From Ailanthus altissimus (Eukaryota; Streptophyta; Magnoliopsida; Sapindales; Simaroubaceae), in assembly GCA_946807835.1 (NCBI GenBank), contig OX327695.1:26518501-26582500 (forward strand): a stretch of DNA of 64,000 bases, in the 5' to 3' direction. The position numbers and the translations under genes were made by a program. How positions within the stretch are numbered: position 1 is the stretch's first letter; each line of letters begins with the position of its first letter. Under the pieces are notes generated by a model, which saw only the letters and a program-made list of their open reading frames with translations, was not told the origin of the DNA and did no database searches. Shown one piece after another: positions 1 to 12,791 of this stretch.

Positions 1-1625
1 AACAAAAACTCATTTCACCCAAATGATAGAGGAACAAGACAATTCCTTTTTTCTGTAAACAATATAAAAGAACAAAAATGACAGAGGAATGAGACAATTC
101 CTTTTTATCTTCATTTGACCCACCATCAAACATGGCGTCTTTCACCCAAATGCTACCTTATGCACCAAGACCAATGACTAAATGAGAATGCTTCTAGTTT
201 TGCATTGAATTTTGCTTATCGACTTTTGCTCCATTATTTAAAAATGTCTTTGGATGACTGATGAAGTGGGTGAATACGACTTGCGTTCATCACCTTCTCT
301 CATGCTTTTTATTTTTACCTATATTACTATTACTGCAATTATTATACAAGAAAACAAATGCATCATTGTTAATTCGAAGAATAAGTTTCCGAAATCGCCA
401 TAGTTTTGAAAATCCAGTTGAGTTGCTATTCTTGCAGGTTCCCACGACGCTTCCTTTACTGTTTTTATTTTTTAGGTTATATTAAAATGAAGAATTTCAA
501 GTTTAACTTATAATCCTAATGTTTTTATACAACGGAATAACTTGTTAATCAAGTAAAATAGTAATAATTTAAAATAAAATATAAAAGAGTACAACACAAT
601 CTTACGTGGGTCGGCCAATTGCCTATGTTCACTGGAGATTCAAGAATTCTAATCTCTCATATTAACTCTTTAGAGATTTTATAAAAAAAACCTAATTTGA
701 AAAACCCTTAAAGGACCTAATGTTTAATGAACCCTTATTCTATCATGAGCAATGATCATTCAAACGACGGTTCCACTTTAGTGCACACAAGCACTTAGTG
801 CCTACTCCTTTTAGAGTATCTCTTAATGCTTAATCTCAACTAAAGGGTTTACAAGTGTTTATATATGGTGTATTTCGTGTCTACTAACCCTATTCTTTAT
901 TGGAATAAGAGTCCACTTGTTTTGGAAGTTCAAAACTTTTTAAAATTTGAAATTCGGATCAAAAACGAAAATCTTATGCGTTTGGCGCTCGTCCCTGGGG
1001 GCCGCGGCCCTAGTCATTATCTCACCCATCGCCGTGGAGCTGGACTTCTGTAATGGACGTCGCGGCGCTCATACCTGGCAGCTCCTCCCACATTTTTTTC
1101 ACTTCCTTCACATCTTCAAGTCTTGTTTTACTTCTCCTTTTATATCTCATATATCTTAAATTTTTTCATGCGTATCTCATACGTTCTAAATTTTTTTGTG
1201 ACTTTTCACTTTTATATTTATTTTAATTTTTATCTAATCAAAATTATTAAATCATTAATTTTTCAACAATTTTGTTACCAGATGACCACTTGCAGAATGG
1301 TCCACTAGTTCTTCTTCCTTCAATTTTGGTCTTTCTTTAATGAATTGCTTCCTTTACTACGAGGTACATTTCCTAAAAGCGTCCAAACAAATATATTCAT
1401 TTCCATTGAAAATTAAGAGCACGTGGATTTGCAAATTTGAAAAAAAGAAAAATAAAAAAATATTTTTTGTTTTACCATTTTTACTATTTTTCTATGCAAC
1501 AGTGTTAAGATAACAGTAGCATTTCCTTTTATACGAGCAACCAAATAAAAATTTGGCCATCAATTCGAAGGCCACTCACCAAAAAGCCACCCAGCCACTA
1601 AAACAAAGCATGTGTAAAAGAATAA
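1..1625. other. Intergenic, repeat-like flank
   Basis: No convincing gene. The open frames here are short and unrelated to known families. Around 590-660 a stretch containing ACGTGGGTCGGCCAATTGCC followed by a GC-rich block near 980-1080 looks like dispersed repeat DNA rather than a host gene, but I cannot assign a family. The last few hundred bases are AT-rich and precede the broken PPR gene without an obvious promoter. Confidence 0.4.
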
Positions 1626-3657
1626 TGGCATGTTGGAGGATCCCAGTTATCTGGACATGTAGACGTCCCGGAGGTCAATTCTCAGCTAAAGCATCTATTG
1701 AAAACCGGCCACTTACATGATGCTCGCAAAAGGTTCGACACAATGCCTCACCGAGACGAGATTACGTGGACCTCTATGATATCTGGCTATGTCAATGCTA
1801 TGGACTCCACTGAAGCTTTAGCACTTTTTTCTAGAATGTGGGTTGAACCGGAAATGAAGATGGACCCTTTTATACTTAGTCTTGCTCTCAAGGCTTGTGC
1901 ACTCAATGTGAATGTGAATTACGGAGAAGCTTTACATGGATACACCGTCAAAACAGCTTTTGTGAACTCGGTTTTTGTGAGTAGTGCCCTTTTGGATATG
2001 TACACCAAAGTTGGCAAAATTGAGCTGGGTTGTAGAGTTTTTGAGGAAATGCCTTTGAGAAATGTAGTATCGTGGACTGCTATTATTACGGGGCTTGTTC
2101 GTGCTGGTTACAATAAAAAAGGGTTGGATTACTTCTCTGAAATGTGGAGATCAGAAGTGCAGTGTGATTTGTACACGTTTGCTATTGCATTGAAGGCATG
2201 TGCTGATTCTGGTGCTTTGAGTTATGGGAGGGAGATTCATACTCACTCAATAAAGAGAGGTTTTGATGTCATTTCATTTTTGGTTAACTCTCTTGCTACT
2301 ATGTATAACAAATGTGGGAAACTAGACTATGGTTTGCATTTGTTTGAAAGAATGAGCATGCGGGATGTGGTTTCATGGACAATGATAATAACAACTTATG
2401 TTCAGATGGGTCAACAAGAAAATGCTTTGGAAGCATTTGTAAAGAATGCGAGAATCAGATGTGAAACCCAATGAGTTTACTTTTGCAGCAATAATCTCTG
2501 CTTTGGCGAACCTTGGGAGAATTCTATTGAGCAAGCAGTTACATGCCCATGTTTTGCGTTTAAGCCTCGTGGATTCTTTGTCTGTAGCCAATTCAATCAT
2601 GGTCATGTATTCAAAATGTGGAGAGTTAATTTCAACTTCAATGGTATTTCATGGGATGAGCAAGAGAGATACTGTTTCATGGAGCACTATAATTGGAGGG
2701 TATTCTCAAGGAGGCTGTGTAGAAGAAGCTTTTGAGTATCTATCATTGATGAGAAGGGAAGGACCAAAACCAGATGAGTTTGCCTTTGCTAGTGTGCTGA
2801 GTGTGTGTGGAAATATGGCGATCCTTGAGCAAGGCAAGCAACTCCATGCTCATGTAATGTCTGTTGGTTTGGAACGTACAGCTATTATAAAAAGTGCTCT
2901 AATCAATATGTATTCAAAATGTGGGAGTATAAAAGAGGCTTTGCAAATCTTTTATGAAACAGAAAGTGATGATATTATCTCATGGACAGCCATGATTAAT
3001 GGGTATGCTGAACATGGCTACGGCCTGGAAGCCATTGATTTGTTTGAGAAGCTTCCCAGGGTTGGTTTGAGACCAGACTGTGTGACCTTCATTGGTGTAC
3101 TAACTGCTTGTAGCCATGCAGGACTTGTTGATCTTGGTTTCCATTACTTCAATTTGATGAGTAATGAGTACCAGATTAATCTTTCTAAAGAACACTATGG
3201 TTGTATGATTGATCTCCTTTACCGAGCTGGATGACTTAGCAATGCTGAGAGTATGATCAAAAGTATGCCCTATCAACAGGATGATGTTGTTTGGTTAACT
3301 CTGCTTCGAGCCTGTAGGCGCCATGGTAATGTTGATTGTGGAAGACGCGCAGCGGAGAAGATTCTTGAATTAGATCCAAATTGTGCAGGTACTCACATTA
3401 CTCTTGCTCACATTTATGCTGCCAAAGGAAGATGGACGGAGGCAGCAGAAGGTAGGAAGGTGATGAGATCAAAGGGGTTGATTAAGGAACCCGGATGGTC
3501 TTGGATTAAGGTAAAGGATCAGGTGTCTGCATTTGTTTCTGGTGATCGGTATCATCCATGGGTTGAAGATATATACCATGTACTAGATTTACTAGCTTCA
3601 AGGGCAGAAGTTGCCACGGACGAATTGGATTCTCTAGTACACGAGGCTGAATATTAG
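1626..3657 (+). pseudogene. PPR protein pseudogene (PLS class, E/E+ tail)
   Basis: PPR proteins bind organellar RNA in plastids or mitochondria. This one has alternating PLS-type repeats, for example VVSWTAIITGLVRAG near 2067 and DTVSWSTIIGGYSQGG near 2670, then an E/E+ C-terminus (VVWLTLLRACRRHG near 3286, KEPGWSWIKVKDQVSAF near 3484) and no DYW domain. It resembles the Arabidopsis At3g47840 type. Three defects are visible. No in-frame ATG exists between the upstream stop at 1623 and PPR-like sequence starting near 1641; the first in-frame ATG (1743) is already inside a repeat. One extra A near 2445-2446 shifts the frame. A TGA at 3232 sits where the family has Arg, consistent with CGA to TGA. 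Apart from these the ~676 codons are well preserved, so inactivation looks recent. Confidence 0.85.
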
Positions 3658-4897
3658 CAGAAGGTGGATCTATATGATGATTTTTTATTATTACGGATTG
3701 ATGCTATCTTCAGTATACACGGTTGACTGTTTATTACAGACAACAGCAAGCCAAACCTTGGCGATACAAATAACTGACAACAGCAAGAAGCTGGCTTTAT
3801 GTTAACAAAATTATATAAGAACGTGGACAGCATTTAATATTATGAGCCTTGAAAGCCTTTAAGTAAATGAGACGAAATCTTCATCTGCAGCTTAAGCATT
3901 ACCTCCCAATGCTCGTTACCGACCAGTCGTTTGGTAATTCAGGTCACAGTGGTTTTCTGGTCCTACGCACTCAAGTGCTTCTTAAAGCACAATTATAATG
4001 GTTGTGCTTGTCCAACTCCCGGAATCTGCCAACTTTTGGAATACTTTGTCGGGCTAAAGAATCCAGAATCCCGATAGTAGAGTGATATAGCATCCAATAT
4101 GTTGGTTTCTTAAGGATCACCTATGGTATTAAAGGCGGCCAAGAAGATACAGAGGTTGGAACAATGTATATTTGCTGATGGAAGCTGTAGATGGGAAGTG
4201 GTCTGCTTACCAGGCTTATACTTAAACAAGTTAGTTAATGCTTATCAGGCTTATACTTGAACAAATTAGTTAACACCGAAGATCTCAAGGTTTCGCAAAC
4301 TGTATCTGGCTGCAAAACTGAGATAACTTGAGTTTTGGTTGGGTTGCTCAAGCAAAATGAATTGCTGCCATTGATTTATTATCTTAATATTTTGCTTTTG
4401 GGTTGGTCGAAGTAAAGGTTAACCCAGAATTTGTTCACCTCCCATGACTATGACTAGATAGTGCATGCAAATCTTTCATTCTCTTCTGTTTTTCTCCCAT
4501 ACACGTGTAACAAAAATTTCCATTAAAATGTAGAAATGATCATCCAGGATCCAATTAGAGTCAGTTGCCCCATATCTAAAAAAATAAGGTCACAAAAGAA
4601 CAAATCAGAGCAGCCTACTTGAAGTCGCCTAATCATTATTGGCTTTGACAACCTAAGTGGTAAAGTAAATAAATTTGAACAGGTGACAGTTGATGCATGG
4701 AGCTTATTTCAGTTTTCTTATGTCACCATATAATCTAAAAGAAGTTTGTGGAAGTGCTCAAGTAAATGTGTACATGACGCCAGATCAGTGAAGAGAGTCA
4801 TGGTGCAGTTCATTTAATGATGCCAACTCAATTTCAGACATGAAATCTCATATGCAATTTGAAACTTTGTGACACAAGAATTATCCATTCACAAAGC
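3658..4897. other. Intergenic between PPR pseudogene and LPP gene
   Basis: Lies between the 3' end of the PPR pseudogene and the 3' end of the convergent minus-strand lipid phosphatase gene. It probably contains both 3' untranslated regions. I see no coding frame, RNA gene or clear repeat. Confidence 0.5.
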
Positions 4898-7676
4898 TCA
4901 TTCATCGTCCTTGAGCCAATATCGAATAACATACAAAGAAAACCCTAGGCAAAATACAGCAGCTCCCCCAAAAACAAGAATCTGTACCAGTTGATTGGAA
5001 TTAAAAGCTTCCAGCACAAAAGCTTTCCAAGACAAAAACCATAAAATGGAAAAAGTTGACCCCACAGCAGCACCAACTACCACTTGGCTGGTTGTATGAA
5101 GTTGTTGTGATATTCGTAACCATGACTGCAAATTCAATATAATAGGATAGAGATAAGCAGCCAATTTCTTCTATGCTCAATATTTTATTAGTTAAAGGGC
5201 TTCAAAGAGTAACGGTCATTTAACAAAGTGCATATTTTAGCAATGACAAATTTTAGCATTGCTAATTCATCTATTGGAAATTATCATTTTGTTCAACGCT
5301 ATCTAGCAAATAACCACTAAGAATCCACAGCAATTAACATCTTCAGTCAAATACTCTGTTGAAACCAGGCAAGCAGGTGAGAAGGAAATAGAGTCATTAT
5401 CTAGTAAATAACCACTTTGAATTACAGTAATAAATACTGAAAAGAAAATATAGTTATCATCCAATCACACCAGCATTTGCAAGACCATAATTAAGTAATT
5501 CTTCTCGAAAGACTACTATTGTAAACTTCAGTGACAATCTAGCCATGTCTTCTAACCAATATTTACAAGCATGACGTCAGCGAACGTCTAAAAAAATGGT
5601 TCAATCTTAAACCACAATAAATTTGTGCATAAATGACAAAATAACTTTCAGCAAGGAAACCAGTTGTTTGTGGGTTCTGTGACTAACTCCAGCGTAATCA
5701 TAACCCTTCCATTACTGACAGACTACTAAATTGCCTCACAATTTAAGTTTGTGATAGAAACTAGCTGTATTAGATTTTAGTCTTATAGAAGAACTTGGAG
5801 AATTTTGCTGCCATGGAGTGACTGACCAGAAACTAAAATAATTAAACATCATGTTTATTTAGATTTAAGTTCCTTCCATAATCAATGATCTTGGAGCATT
5901 TAAAATTAACATGTAAAGCATAAAAACTGAGACCACTTTTTATAATACTTACCAGATATGAACCAAATGCCAAGGCCAGTCCACTTATTGTCAATGTAAC
6001 TTCGTTTATCCCCAGCCATTCCACAACTTCAACAGCATGCAAAAAATACTTCACTATAAGTCTAAACAAAGCCAAAATATAGATTACACTAAACCACTAG
6101 CCTGAACTAAGAACAACAATCAACATCTTCAATAACATATTCCCTTCCCCATCCCCATAATAGATCCTGAAGGGGCAGACACATAGCAGAAGGAAGTTAT
6201 AGTCTATTTGTATGAAACTCTTTTCAATGAATTTGTCTCACACAAGAATGCATTCTGTTGTAACAGCAACTGAAAGGGAAAAGTAAACCAACATCATTCC
6301 AGGAAACCAATATACTCTGACAAAAAACTTTTCACTCAGCTGATTAATTAGAATTTTGAAATATGAAGATTTAAGATCTGCCAATCAGAAGATTCGGCCA
6401 TTGAAGAGTTCAAATTGTTGTTCTTATTATTAGTGCTTCTCTTTGTTCTAAATCATATATTGCAATTAATGGAACAAAAAGAAAGTACTCCCACATGGCA
6501 AAAGTTTCACAAGATACAAATCATCTTCAAATATGCCATAGTCAGATTAAGAATTCATAAACCAAAAATTATCACTCAAGAGAAAACATAATAACTTAAC
6601 AATCACTCTTTCCGTATAAATGTTATAAAAGGAAGTACTTACTTGACAGAATAATAAAGCTAAAAATGAAAAAAATGGATTGTGCATGAGAAGATGGCAT
6701 CCCAGGATCAGATTTTAAAGTGGGAACGGGTCTTTCTTGGTTTAGAATCTGTTTCAGTGCAACAGATAGCATAGCATTGACAACAGATCCCATGAGAGCC
6801 CATAATGCTTCACCATCATGCCTCGCCATAACGATAACACCAAATAATCCAGATACCAGCCACTTGCTCTGTCACCAACAACAAACAAACAACTAACAGC
6901 CTTATCAAATTTCAATCTTTTTTAACTTTCTAAAGTATAGCTTCCTATGTTACTCAGGCAACATAATTAATAGTGTGCTTGCTAGCATTTTCTGTTCTGT
7001 CAATAGCACTTTCAAATAGTAAAAAGCACTTTTAATTTCCATTATGTAGTGTTTGTCAAAAGTGAAAGGAAAAAGGAGGTTTATAAGATCAAAAAGAGCA
7101 ATTGAAATGCTTTCTGAAGAAGCAGCAATGCGCTTTCCTAAAATAGTTCCTAACTAAAGCGAACTCACTGGTCAACAATAACTCATTGGTTTAATTCAAT
7201 TCAGAACCTTTTGCAAATCATTTCTTTCAAACAAATAAAAACAATAGGCCAAAATACACAATTACAGAAATAAAAACTATATGTGTAGCACCAAAAGGAA
7301 CATAAATAAAAATTGACAAGTCTATGGACAGAAATATACAAACCAGACGATTAATAGTGGACTCCAGGCCAGAAGCCGCGAGCTTATCTGACCCATCAAT
7401 CAAAGTTTCTTGTTCAAACACTTCAACACCTTCCTCAAAATGACTACTGCTACTCCTACCACTCCTAAACGACGACGTTTTAACCATTTCAGTCATAGAA
7501 ATCCCGGAAAACCCACCACAAAATCCGGACCTTTTGGAGGAGAATCGGACCAACGAACTAGATTTCAAAGCATTAAACTTAGACGAGCGACTGCGAAGAA
7601 TTCTGGAAGGGGGTCTGAGCAAAGTGCTAACTGTGGCTAACATTTTTTCGAATAAATAAATAGATAATCGTTGCAT
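4898..7676 (-). CDS. LPPE: Plastid lipid phosphate phosphatase, LPP epsilon type (4 exons)
   Basis: Family role: dephosphorylates phosphatidate to diacylglycerol in plastid membranes. Exons on the minus strand are 7344-7676, 6643-6868, 5953-6053 and 4898-5125; every border is GT..AG and the phases agree (888 nt, 295 codons plus stop). Residues 1 to ~95 are Ser/Arg-rich and poor in acidic residues at first, like a plastid transit peptide. The PAP2 core follows: motif 1 KQILNQERP (150-158), motif 2 PSSH (169-172), and a motif 3 variant with R224, H230 and Gln where classical PAP2 enzymes have Asp, as I recall for the plant epsilon group. Several hydrophobic segments follow motif 1 and the protein ends in KDDE. 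Met12 (codon at 7641-7643) is an alternative start that gives a length closer to known family members. No disabling change is visible. Confidence 0.9.
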
Positions 7677-7796
7677 TTGGACTCATGATTTTTAATTCTC
7701 CAACTATCCTGAAAACTCCAAATGGGTATCTTGATTGGAGCCTTAATTTTCAGGTCCCGCATCCAAAACCCAGAGAGCTAAAAGAGTTCAATGTTC

Positions 7797-7802
7797 CACG
7801 TG
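7797..7802. promoter_or_regulatory. G-box CACGTG upstream of LPP gene
   Basis: Palindromic CACGTG lies about 120 bp upstream of the first ATG of the minus-strand LPP gene. In plants this is the core site for bZIP and bHLH factors (HY5, PIF and ABF families) and is common in promoters of light-responsive plastid genes. A single hexamer can occur by chance, so this is only a candidate. Confidence 0.35.
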
Positions 7803-8487
7803 TATTGCGCCTAAGCCGCTGAACTTTTGCTTTAATTGCGTTTCCACGCGGGAATTCTTAGGTGCCTCGGGCGCCGCGTATTACGTTATTATATATACAT
7901 ACATACATATTATTTTATATATTTAAAATTTAAATTAATAATAATTTTTATTAAGATGGTACAAGAAGAGAAATGAGTTAAAAAAAAAAGTTCGCGTTTA
8001 AATAAACAAAATTGTCATATAAAATTTTGACGGAGATAAATGTAGAGGGCGATTTTTTTTTTTAAGAATACTTTAGAAGATAAAAAAAGGTAATATTATA
8101 TTGTAGGAGGTAACTTATAAATAGAAGTTTATTAAGTATTTCAAATGTTAAAAATATGGTTTTGATGAGAAATTATGTCGGTCAAAAGGGGTTGTTAGAA
8201 CAACCAAGAGAATGAGGCTTATAAAACTCATTTTAAAAATCAAGAACAAACCATGCATAAGGAAGGCTAGATTGGGATGTTGGAACAAAAATCAAACGAG
8301 AATAGAATGAGGGATGCAACAATAATGGAACAAGCACCAGAGGGGAAAGGCTCTAATGTTCAGGTAGTTGATAGATTCAATCTGAGGAAGATTATTACTT
8401 TGACGTATGAGGTGAGAATTATTGGTGTGGGTCGACGAGTCATAAGAAATTCTATATCCCTTACTAAGGGATGATGATTGCAAGCTA

Positions 8488-9090
8488 GAATATCCAGGGT
8501 CTTCATGACCCCTATAAATAATCAGAGGTGAAAACTTTGATTAAAATGAGAAATTTATGTATTTTGGGGTTGTTAAAAACAAGAGTTAAACTATCTAATA
8601 TAGAGACTGTTTGGAGGAAGTTAGAATTGAGAGATTGGAAGATGGAAAATAATTCTGATTACTTTGATATGGGAAGAATTTGGATTGTTTTTAATTCTGC
8701 TAGATGTAATATGGTGATCTTGGAAAAACATTGGTAATTTATTCATTGTAAAGTTCTTATTGATAACAGTGAGTTTCTCTGGACTATTTTTTATGGGGCA
8801 TCTTCTGCAAGAGATAGGGAAAGTCTCTAGACGGATCTTCGGGAAAAGATGGCTCCAAACACTAAACCTTGGCTGATTTAAGGTGATTTCAATAATGTTC
8901 TCAACAACAATGACAAATTTGGTGGCCAATTGGTTAATGATATCATAGTGAACCCAATTAAGGACTGGATCTCTAGACTGGGGTTATTCGAGTTAAAAAA
9001 CTACAGATGCAGATTCACATGGTGCAATAATTAGATAGGAGATCAACGTATTTGGAGGAAAAATAATTGGGCCTTCATAAATGGAAATTA
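8488..9090 (+). pseudogene. LINE endonuclease domain remnant
   Basis: Degenerate apurinic/apyrimidinic-type endonuclease, which in LINEs nicks the target DNA. Recognisable blocks are NIQGLHDP near 8490, CILGLLKTRVK near 8557, GRIWIVFNSARC near 8673, and KPWLI followed by GDFNNVLNN near 8864-8910 (the conserved GDFN motif), with a stop just before GDFN. Several in-frame stops interrupt the domain. Confidence 0.75.
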
Positions 9091-9610
9091 GTTGGATACG
9101 TGTGAGGCTTTTGAGTTTGAAGTATTGCCAGCTAGTATTTCAGATCACTCTCATCTTGTTGTCCATATTTCCAAGAAATTCTCTGTGGGAAAAGTTCATT
9201 TCAAGTTCTTCAATGCTTGGTGCTCCCACTCTGATTTCCTCAATATCGTTAATTAGGTTTGGTAGCGAAATTGTTATGGCCCTCCAATGTTCTGCATATA
9301 GACTAAACTCAAATCTTTAAAATTTGAATTAAGGCAGCTTAACAAAGAATTCTTCACTGATGGTTCTCAGAAGATCGAAGATTGCAAGAAGATATTATTT
9401 TCTCTTTAGGATAGCATGGTTCACAACTCTTTCAATAAAACTTTTCAGGATGAGGAATGATGTGTTTATCAACATTTAAAGAAGCTTATTTAGGCAGATG
9501 AAAGTATCGTTAGACAAAAATCAAGAATTAAATGGGTCAAACTAGGGGATTCAAACACCATATATTTTCATAACTCAACTAAGCAGAGAAGGGCCATAAA
9601 TAAAATCACT

Positions 9611-10316
9611 TTGATAGAATGTCAGAACGGGGAAATCACTCATGATCCAGAGATTGTAAAAATTGCTATTGTGGGTTACTACAAAGATTTGTTAGGGACC
9701 AACACAACTACCAAGAAGACCATTCAAAAAGAAATCATAGACGCAGGCCCTAAACTGAAGACAGATGATAAAGATATGTTAAATGCTCTTGTATCTACAC
9801 AAGAAGTTGAAAATGCTATGTTTAGCATCAAGGGAGATGAAGTTTTAAGACCTGATGGATATAACAACTTTTTTTCCAAAAATACTGGCACATAGTGGGC
9901 TAAGACGTAACTAAAGCTGTGCAGTAGTTCTTTTCTTCAGGTCAGTTCTATAATCTTATTAATACCAATGCCATCACTCTTGTACCAAGGTGCCTAACTC
10001 TCAAGGCTTAGAAGACTATAGACCGATTGCATGTTGCACTATACTTTATAAGTGCATCACAAAAATAATCACCTTCAGATTGAGGAAGGTGGTGGACTAT
10101 CTGGTGAACCCTAGTCAGTCAGCTTTTATCCCTCATAGAAAGATAGTAGATAATATCTTACTGGCTCATGAATTGGTGGGGGGTTATGATCATAATTATA
10201 GTGTGCCGAGATGTGCCTATGACTCGGGTTCTTGAGATTATATTGAAGAAGTTTTAATAGGGCTTGGCTTTCTATACTCTTTTATCTGGCTAATCATGGT
10301 GTGTGTTAGAACTTGC
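9611..10316 (+). pseudogene. LINE reverse transcriptase, N-terminal part
   Basis: Frame-broken RT sequence with family landmarks: GYYKDLLG near 9675, LEDYRPIACCTILYKCITKI near 10010, and SQSAFIPHRKIVDNILLAHE near 10117. After 10235 the reading continues with stops to MVCVRTC at about 10297-10316, where the solo LTR interrupts it. The reading resumes in the expected motif order immediately after the LTR. Confidence 0.8.
10312..10316 (+). repeat. Target-site duplication CTTGC, left copy
   Basis: CTTGC immediately precedes the LTR at 10317 and is repeated right after its end at 12787-12791. Removing the LTR and one copy restores a continuous LINE reading, which supports this as the true target duplication. 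Confidence 0.85.
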
Positions 10317-12786
10317 TATTGGGATTTGTGCTTACGTGCCATCCCATAATGTATAAATACATAGTGATTGTATTTATACAATTATTATTTCTAATAAAAT
10401 CGTTAATATTATTTTTATTAAATGGTAAGATGCTTGTAACATTTTAGACATTGTATGATCTGAAGGAGTTCAGATTTGGTCTAAAAGAGTTTAGACCAGT
10501 GCTAAAAGTTAGCAACGCTAATAGTTATAAACACTAAAAGTTAGTGGTACTAAGAGTTAGCAAAATCTAAGGAGTTAGAGCCTTGTCTGAAATGGGACAA
10601 TGACCTAAGAATATATTAGTAATGACATAGCTGTAAGGAGTTGCAGATGGTGCTAGAAAATGTCATTATGTAAGTATGTTCTCAAATATAATGTTCCTAA
10701 TCTAATTTCATCGATGCGAGTCTATCGGTGGAACCCATTAATATAGATTAATGTATGTCTATATCTGGATGGTCCAGATGGTTAGTCTTAGCAAACCATG
10801 AGCTTAGTAGGAAGCTCGTATAGAGATACAGGTATTCAGTAAGGACTGGATATTGAACAGACTCACGAAGACATCCAATAGACATCTCATAAAGCCGTCA
10901 ATGGAGGGTCTTCCGAGTTGAGTAATATTTGTGGTCCTTTGACTTGAGCGCCACTGTGGGCTTGTGAGTGATCCACCATGCTTTGGTTCCACACTTGTTA
11001 GAAACCTTTCATGGTCTGACCGCTGGGTATGGTCCGATGCTCATGGAGTTCGGTGTGCGTAGATATGGGATCCATCAGCTCATATGAGTGGGTTGTATAT
11101 CCTAATGCTCCGAGATTGTATTTCAGAAAGTCTTGTGGCCGCAAGCATAAACCTCGGAAAAGATATTCCGGAGGAATAAACAATATCATAAAAGTGTTTG
11201 TGGATATTGTTTAATGAAATATAAATCTGGAGATAAGTTCATGGTTGAGCAAATAGAGATTTGACGGTGATGATCTATATATCTGCTCTTCAAGGATATA
11301 AATGATGGAAGGATTATACGAATATGTAATAACCTCAACTTGTATGGTCTAACATGCTAATTTGTAATATCCGTAACGTGTGTGTGGGATATTGTTCACG
11401 GACGTATGGAGGAGCTCTATATGGCAAATTAGGTGTGGACCTAGAGAGTCTCACAATATGAAGTATACTCGTTGTGCACTGGGGTAGTGGATTGGATTGA
11501 ATAGTTCGATCCAATAAATTTCAGCAAGAGAGAACGATTGTTTAGGGATCCCTCGGATTGTACATTTGTCAAGACTTAATTGTTAAGTACATCACTTAAT
11601 TAATTAACAAGGGTTGTTAATTAATAGAATATTGACAAATGACAAAATTTGTTCCATGATTTGATTTTATATTTTTACCATTTAACCATGGTAGTAAAAA
11701 TTAGTAAGGTAAAAAGTAATTATTCAAAATTGTTTTGAATAATTAAATCATATATTATTATTATATTATTAGATAATATTATAATATATATAGATCATGG
11801 CATTGTATTTTAATACAATGAGGAGTCTAGATGTTGGCCATTTAATTACCCATTATAATTAAAGTAATTATAATTGTTAGGTAAAGATTAATTTTGGTGG
11901 CCATTATTCTAGTGATTGGTTTAATTAATTCTAAATGGGAGACCAACAATAAAATTGGTGAAGCACTTCATTTTGTTTATTTTTGTTTAATCAAAGTGTT
12001 GAATAAACAAAATGAATTTTGGCAAAACAATTGAATTCATTCATTCAATTTTGGGAGAAGAATTTGGCAATGGGAGGAAGAGAAGTAAGAGAGAGTTCTT
12101 TGAGTTTTATTCTTTTAAGTGTTGAAAAATAAACAAACTTCTCTTTATCTCCTTCTTTAATGGATGACAAAAAATGAATGATATGTAAATGGAGAAAAAG
12201 ATAATTATTTTGCAAAGAGTTGTTCAAAATAATTATCATGTAGAAATTGTTTCTAAGATTAATATACAAGAGTTGTATGTTAAAGATTTTTAATTAATAC
12301 AAGATTTGTATAGAAAATATTTACCATCTCTATTTAAGAAACAAATATTGTATTCAAAAGAATTTGAATACAAGTGTTGAAAATTCTAAATACTAAGCTA
12401 CCATTCCAGCTCCTTAATCCCACCAAAAGTTATGGATTAGAATTGTTCAACATATATTTCAAGGTGAGTTCTTCACATGGATTGGTGAAAGACTTGAAGA
12501 TTTTGTAAAGCTACCTTCATTAGGTGAGTATTTTACATTATGTGTTATAATACAACATTGTTCAACATGTTTATATTTGTATAATTGTTATACTTGTTCA
12601 TATATGTGATATATGTTGTTCATCATGTTCATAATTGTATAATTGTTATACTTATGCATATATGTGATATATGTTGAATTTGTTAAAATGGGTGTATTTT
12701 GTAACATGCTTCTGCTGCGCATATAGTAATTTTTGAAATTACGCATACACTCGTATAATCACACACTCTATGATAAACACCCAACA
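10317..12786. repeat. Solo LTR (2470 bp) nested in the LINE
   Basis: The sequence begins TATTGGGATTTGTGC (the expected TGTTGGG start with one G-to-A change) and ends ACACCCAACA. It is flanked by perfect 5-bp CTTGC duplications. No primer site, polypurine tract or gag/pol is inside, so it is best read as a solo LTR left by LTR-LTR recombination. The large size and TGTTGGGATTTGTG-like start suggest a SIRE/Angela-like copia lineage, but that is a guess. A ~60-bp tandem duplication lies near its 3' end. Confidence 0.8.
12562..12680. repeat. Tandem duplication inside the solo LTR
   Basis: Two adjacent ~60-bp copies share TGTATAATTGTTATACTT and CATATATGTGATATATGTTG with a few substitutions. This is a local duplication within the LTR, possibly enhancer-like, but no function can be read from it. 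Confidence 0.7.
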
Positions 12787-12791
12787 CTTGC
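12787..12791 (+). repeat. Target-site duplication CTTGC, right copy
   Basis: Right-hand copy of the 5-bp duplication that borders the solo LTR. It is followed by LINE sequence encoding MFSVVVNDSL. Confidence 0.85.
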
